Assembly (NCBI GenBank): GCA_026397915.1
Contig: JAPLTX010000022.1
Span: forward strand, 1-64,000
DNA length: 64,000 nt
Origin: Verrucomicrobiota bacterium
Lineage (GTDB): Bacteria; Verrucomicrobiota; Verrucomicrobiia; CAIQCK01
Direction of reading: 5' to 3'
Below the pieces are notes generated by a model that was given only the letters and a program-made list of their open reading frames with translations, had not been told where the DNA came from and did not search any database. Positions 61,027 through 64,000 of the stretch are shown in pieces (the first letter of the stretch is position 1; every line of letters begins with the position of its first letter). The position numbers were made by a program, and so were the translations under genes.

Positions 61027-61427
61027 CCATTCCGCCGCTCACCATCAAAAGCCATCCGCGCCACCTGGCCGATGTGCGCGCGCTGGTGCGGCGCGCCGCC
61101 GCCGAGGCGGGCCTCGACGAACAGGCCACGTTCAACCTCATGCTCGCGGTGGACGAAGCCTGCGCCAATATCATCCGGCACGCCTACGGCGGCGATGCGT
61201 CGCAGGACATCATCATCCACGCCACCGTTTCGCACGATGCCATCGAATTTCGCCTCCGCGACTTTGGTAAACAAGTGGATCCGTCATGCATCAAGTCGCG
61301 CAACCTCGACGAGGTCCGCCCCGGCGGCCTCGGCTGCTTCCTCATCCGCCACGCGTTCGATGAAGTGGAATACAACACCCGTTTCTCCGCCGGCACCGAG
61401 CTGCGCCTCCTCAAGCGCCGAGGGTAA
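61023..61427 (+). CDS. RsbW-type serine kinase (anti-sigma-like HATPase)
   Basis: 134 residues overlapping the phosphatase stop (ATGA). The HATPase N-box DEACANIIRHAY and the G-box GGLGCFLI are present and the length is that of RsbW/SpoIIAB. It would phosphorylate the STAS partner and bind a sigma factor or another target. No sigma-factor gene is adjacent. It closes the operon started by the STAS gene 4.9 kb upstream. Confidence 0.88.
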   Translation: MTIPPLTIKSHPRHLADVRALVRRAAAEAGLDEQATFNLMLAVDEACANIIRHAYGGDASQDIIIHATVSHDAIEFRLRDFGKQVDPSCIKSRNLDEVRPGGLGCFLIRHAFDEVEYNTRFSAGTELRLLKRRG

Positions 61428-61526
61428 ATCAAACCGCTCCGTGACACGTCGAACGAAACCGCCGAAAAATGCGCTGACCTTCCGCGGCCAGTCTTCAAGA
61501 TTTCCGCACACTTCAAACAGGACGCC

Positions 61527-63350
61527 ATGAAACACATCTGTTCGCTCGCTTGTTTCTGCCTGGCTTTCGCCGTCGTGCTTTCCCAACCCGTCCACGCTGC
61601 CGACAAGCTTCTGCCGCTCGACATGCACGCGGTGAAGGTGGGTGGCGAGATTGGCCGGCGCATCGAGATCACCATCACGAACAACCTCCTCGTGCTCGAC
61701 GTGGACAAGGATTTCCTCGCGCCGTTCAAAGTCGAGGACCCGAAGCGCACCGGCGCTTACATCGGTCTTGGCAAACTCATTGATGCCGCCGTGCGTTTCG
61801 CTGCCTACACCGGCGACGAGCGCGTCAAGGCGCGCAAGCAGCATCTCGTCAACGAGGCGATCACCGCGCAGCAAGCCGACGGTTACATCGGCACTTTTCA
61901 GCCGGCGAAACGGATGTGGTCGCTCTGGGACATTCACGAGATGGGCTATCTCGTTTATGGCCTGACGATGGACCATCGGTTTTTCGGCGAGAAAAAGTCG
62001 CTCGACGCCGCGCGCAAGCTGGCCGACTTCATCATCGCGCGCTGGATCGCCGCGCCGCCGAAGGATCCCAGCCCGTGGGATATCACGCTCTATATGGGCG
62101 TCACCGGCATTGAGAACGCCATGCTCGCGCTGCACCAGCAGACCGGCGACCGGCGTTACCTCGATTTTGTTACAAAGACGCGCAAGCTGCGCGACTGGGA
62201 CGAGCATGTCGTCACCGGCCGTTGGGGACCGATCGAGGGCCACGTTTATGCCTATCTCTGCCGCTGTATCGCGCAGTTGCGGCTCGACCGGCTCCAGCCC
62301 GACGCGCGGCTCTGGAAACCGACACGCGCGGCGCTCGACTTCATGCTCCACGGCGAGGGCATGAGCATTACCGGGGAGTGTGGCGACCACGAGTGTTGGC
62401 ACAACTCGCAGGAAGGCACCATCAACCTCGGTGAAAGCTGCGCCAGTGCCTATCAAGTGCGCTGGCTCGACGAGTTACTGCGGCGCGAGGGCAAGCCGCT
62501 TTACGGCGACCTGATGGAGCGCATCATCTACAACGGCCTCTTCGGTGCGCAGTCGCCCGACGGCCGGTGCATTCGCTATTATACGCCGCTCGACGGGCCG
62601 CGCAGTTATCACAAGGGCGACACTTACTGCTGCCCGAACAATTACCGCCGCACCATCGCCGAACTGCCAGCGCTCATCTGCTACCGCACCGACGGTGGCA
62701 TCGCTATCAATCTCTACGCGCAGTCCGAGGCGAAAATGGAATTGAAACCGGGACTGAGCGTGAGCGTCCACCAGGAAACCGATTATCCGAACTCCGGCCG
62801 CGTCGTATTGCGGATCGAACCGTCGAAATCTGCGCAGTTCCCGCTACGGTTGCGCATCCCGCGTTGGTGCGAGGCGCCGAGTGTTTCGGTGAACGGCGAG
62901 GCGGTGAGAAAAGGCGTCAAGCCCGGCGAGTTCTTTGTCATCAGCCGCAAGTGGCAGCCCGGCGACCGCGTGGAATTGAACCTGCCGATGCCGGTGCGCC
63001 TTGTCGCGGGCCGCGTTGCGCAAGCTGGTCGCGTGGCGGTTATGCGCGGGCCGCAGGTCTTTTGCCTGAACCGCTCGCGTTATCCCAATCTTGCCAACAC
63101 GGACTTGCGTCTGCTGGTGATTGACCCGAAGTCGGTTGAAAGCCCATTCAAAGACGACTCGGTGCGACCCGGCGGCGTCACCTGCCGCGTGAAAGCTTGG
63201 GGCGCCGGCGCGTGGTATCCGGGCGGCAAACCCAACATTGCGCTGGATCTGAGCGAGTTTCCCGACCCCGCCGGCGAGTTCACCTATTTCAAAGTCCCGA
63301 ATCCAAACGCCGAGGAAATCAGAGGCGATGAACTGTTGGCGCAGGAGTGA
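61527..63350 (+). CDS. Secreted GH127 beta-L-arabinofuranosidase-like glycoside hydrolase
   Basis: 607 residues with a signal peptide (MKHICSLACFCLAFAVVLSQ, ending near PVHAA). The GH127 zinc/cysteine-nucleophile set is seen as E303 and C305 (LGESCAS) and C368-C369 (TYCCPNN). These correspond to the Glu-x-Cys and Cys-Cys of Bifidobacterium HypBA1. The enzyme would release beta-linked L-arabinofuranose. The next gene, a PL4-like lyase, points to pectic side chains as substrate. The start follows the RsbW gene by about 100 bp, so it probably has its own promoter. Confidence 0.9.
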   Translation: MKHICSLACFCLAFAVVLSQPVHAADKLLPLDMHAVKVGGEIGRRIEITITNNLLVLDVDKDFLAPFKVEDPKRTGAYIGLGKLIDAAVRFAAYTGDERVKARKQHLVNEAITAQQADGYIGTFQPAKRMWSLWDIHEMGYLVYGLTMDHRFFGEKKSLDAARKLADFIIARWIAAPPKDPSPWDITLYMGVTGIENAMLALHQQTGDRRYLDFVTKTRKLRDWDEHVVTGRWGPIEGHVYAYLCRCIAQLRLDRLQPDARLWKPTRAALDFMLHGEGMSITGECGDHECWHNSQEGTINLGESCASAYQVRWLDELLRREGKPLYGDLMERIIYNGLFGAQSPDGRCIRYYTPLDGPRSYHKGDTYCCPNNYRRTIAELPALICYRTDGGIAINLYAQSEAKMELKPGLSVSVHQETDYPNSGRVVLRIEPSKSAQFPLRLRIPRWCEAPSVSVNGEAVRKGVKPGEFFVISRKWQPGDRVELNLPMPVRLVAGRVAQAGRVAVMRGPQVFCLNRSRYPNLANTDLRLLVIDPKSVESPFKDDSVRPGGVTCRVKAWGAGAWYPGGKPNIALDLSEFPDPAGEFTYFKVPNPNAEEIRGDELLAQE

Positions 63351-63355
63351 GAACC

Positions 63356-64000
63356 ATGCAGCGAGAGAATCGTTACCTTTTTACCGCACTGATAAGTTGT
63401 GCTGCGATCGCGGCGAGTATGGCGTTCGGCGCCCCTGCTGTCGCTGAGAAATCGGCCGACGCGTTGTTCTGCATCGGCACGCCCGACGGCTGTGCGATGG
63501 AGTTCGGTCTGACCGACAAACGCTGGCCGGAGTATGCCAAGCGATATCCACAGCCGGTTGTGTTCACCATCGGCAAGAGCCAACTGAAAGCGTGGCCCTA
63601 TATCCACCCGAGCACGCACGATGGTTGGGCTGGCGGCAAGCCGCAGACGTTCACCATCCGCTACCACGCCGAGCAGGCGCCGACCGGACCGCTCTATCTT
63701 ACGCTCGGTGTGCTGGCGATTTGGGAGCCGAGCCAGATCACCATCGCCGTGAACGGAAAACAAATCGCGTCGCAGCGATTGCCGAAAGGCGCGGGTTTGA
63801 ACGACCAACTGGCTCACCAGCCCGACGCTGAGGGCAGGACGTTACCGCTGACATTTCCCGTGCCAGCGGGTGCGATCACAGCGGGCGACAACACCATCGC
63901 CATCACGCTCAACGACGGCAGTTGGATTGTTTACGACTACGTCATGCTCAGCCCGCGCAGCGAGCCGCCGAAGATCGCGGTCCGCCAAGACCCCGACTTC
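63356..64000 (+). CDS. PL4-like rhamnogalacturonan lyase-type protein, N-terminal part (3' end cut by window)
   Basis: 215 codons are open to the window end, starting with a signal peptide (RYLFTALISCAAIAASMAFG). The region around IGTPDGCAMEFGLTDKRWPE, KAWPYIHPSTHDGWAGGKPQ and LPLTFPVPAGAITAGDNTIA, then GSWIVYDYVML, is the beta-sandwich carbohydrate-binding pattern of family 4 rhamnogalacturonan lyase accessory domains. The catalytic domain, if present, lies outside. It starts 5 bp after the GH127 stop, so the two form an operon for pectin degradation. Confidence 0.75.
   Translation, partial: MQRENRYLFTALISCAAIAASMAFGAPAVAEKSADALFCIGTPDGCAMEFGLTDKRWPEYAKRYPQPVVFTIGKSQLKAWPYIHPSTHDGWAGGKPQTFTIRYHAEQAPTGPLYLTLGVLAIWEPSQITIAVNGKQIASQRLPKGAGLNDQLAHQPDAEGRTLPLTFPVPAGAITAGDNTIAITLNDGSWIVYDYVMLSPRSEPPKIAVRQDPDF

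Noticed and set aside
1-64000. tRNA, rRNA, CRISPR array, prophage or origin
   Set aside because: None of the typical sequences or gene sets was recognised; a tRNA scan was not possible by eye, so a missed tRNA cannot be fully excluded.

Overview
The window is a GC-rich, densely coded chromosomal segment. It most resembles a Verrucomicrobia/PVC-type bacterium, probably an uncultured Limisphaerales-like lineage. This is inferred from the gene families: many secreted FAD-dependent oxidoreductases, Tat-exported Gfo/Idh/MocA oxidoreductases, PQQ-type beta-propellers with a DWPHWRGP start, SMP-30-like propellers, an HzsA-related protein, a sulfatase, GH127, and a pseudopilin with the GFTLVELLVVI leader. 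No rRNA, tRNA or CRISPR array was recognised. Both edges cut through genes.

Layout. 1-6.6 kb: the C-terminus of an FGGY kinase converges on glycerol-3-phosphate dehydrogenase. Then come two uroporphyrinogen-decarboxylase-like genes flanking an AraC regulator, and a RhaT-type sugar/proton symporter. 6.7-20.3 kb: a di-CXXCH HzsA-related protein, FAD oxidoreductase, SMP-30-like propeller, SDR, DeoC-type aldolase, zinc alcohol dehydrogenase, a quinoprotein-like propeller on the minus strand, an AGE-family epimerase and a second SDR. 20.4-29.1 kb: a Gfo/Idh/MocA gene broken by a 14-bp tandem duplication, a cupin next to an L-xylulokinase-like gene, a second SMP-30-like propeller as a lipoprotein, three small unknowns, and a minus-strand Gfo/Idh/MocA plus PQQ-propeller pair.

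29.3-38.6 kb: a pseudopilin, a secreted unknown, an acetyl-CoA-synthetase-like ligase and an acyl carrier protein face a minus-strand operon of MBOAT acyltransferase, SGNH protein and a secreted histone-deacetylase-fold enzyme. Together these look like a Dlt-like, carrier-protein-fed O-acylation system for an extracellular polymer. A secreted nitroreductase-like protein and KDPG aldolase follow near 38-39 kb. 39.3-48.1 kb: three paralogous FAD oxidoreductases (one with an SLH-like tail), a sulfatase, a concanavalin-like protein and a TauE/SafE exporter. 48.1-56.3 kb: CvpA, class II FBP aldolase, an AT-richer DUF4062 gene with a decayed gene relic behind it, a divergent EtfB/EtfA pair with a DUF2148 protein, and citrate synthase.

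56.5-61.4 kb: one operon joins a STAS protein, an Mla-type lipid ABC transporter (MlaE-F-D), an RsbU-type phosphatase and an RsbW-type kinase. 61.5-64 kb: a GH127 beta-L-arabinofuranosidase and the start of a PL4-like rhamnogalacturonan-lyase-type protein.

Most of the window reads as catabolism of plant or algal polysaccharides rich in rhamnose, arabinose and sulfate, including sugar oxidation and aldol cleavage, set beside central metabolism. The most interesting parts are the Dlt-like acylation locus, the STAS-Mla-RsbU-RsbW operon, the DUF4062 island with its relic, and the duplication-broken oxidoreductase. Several structured inverted repeats lie between convergent genes or inside an operon.
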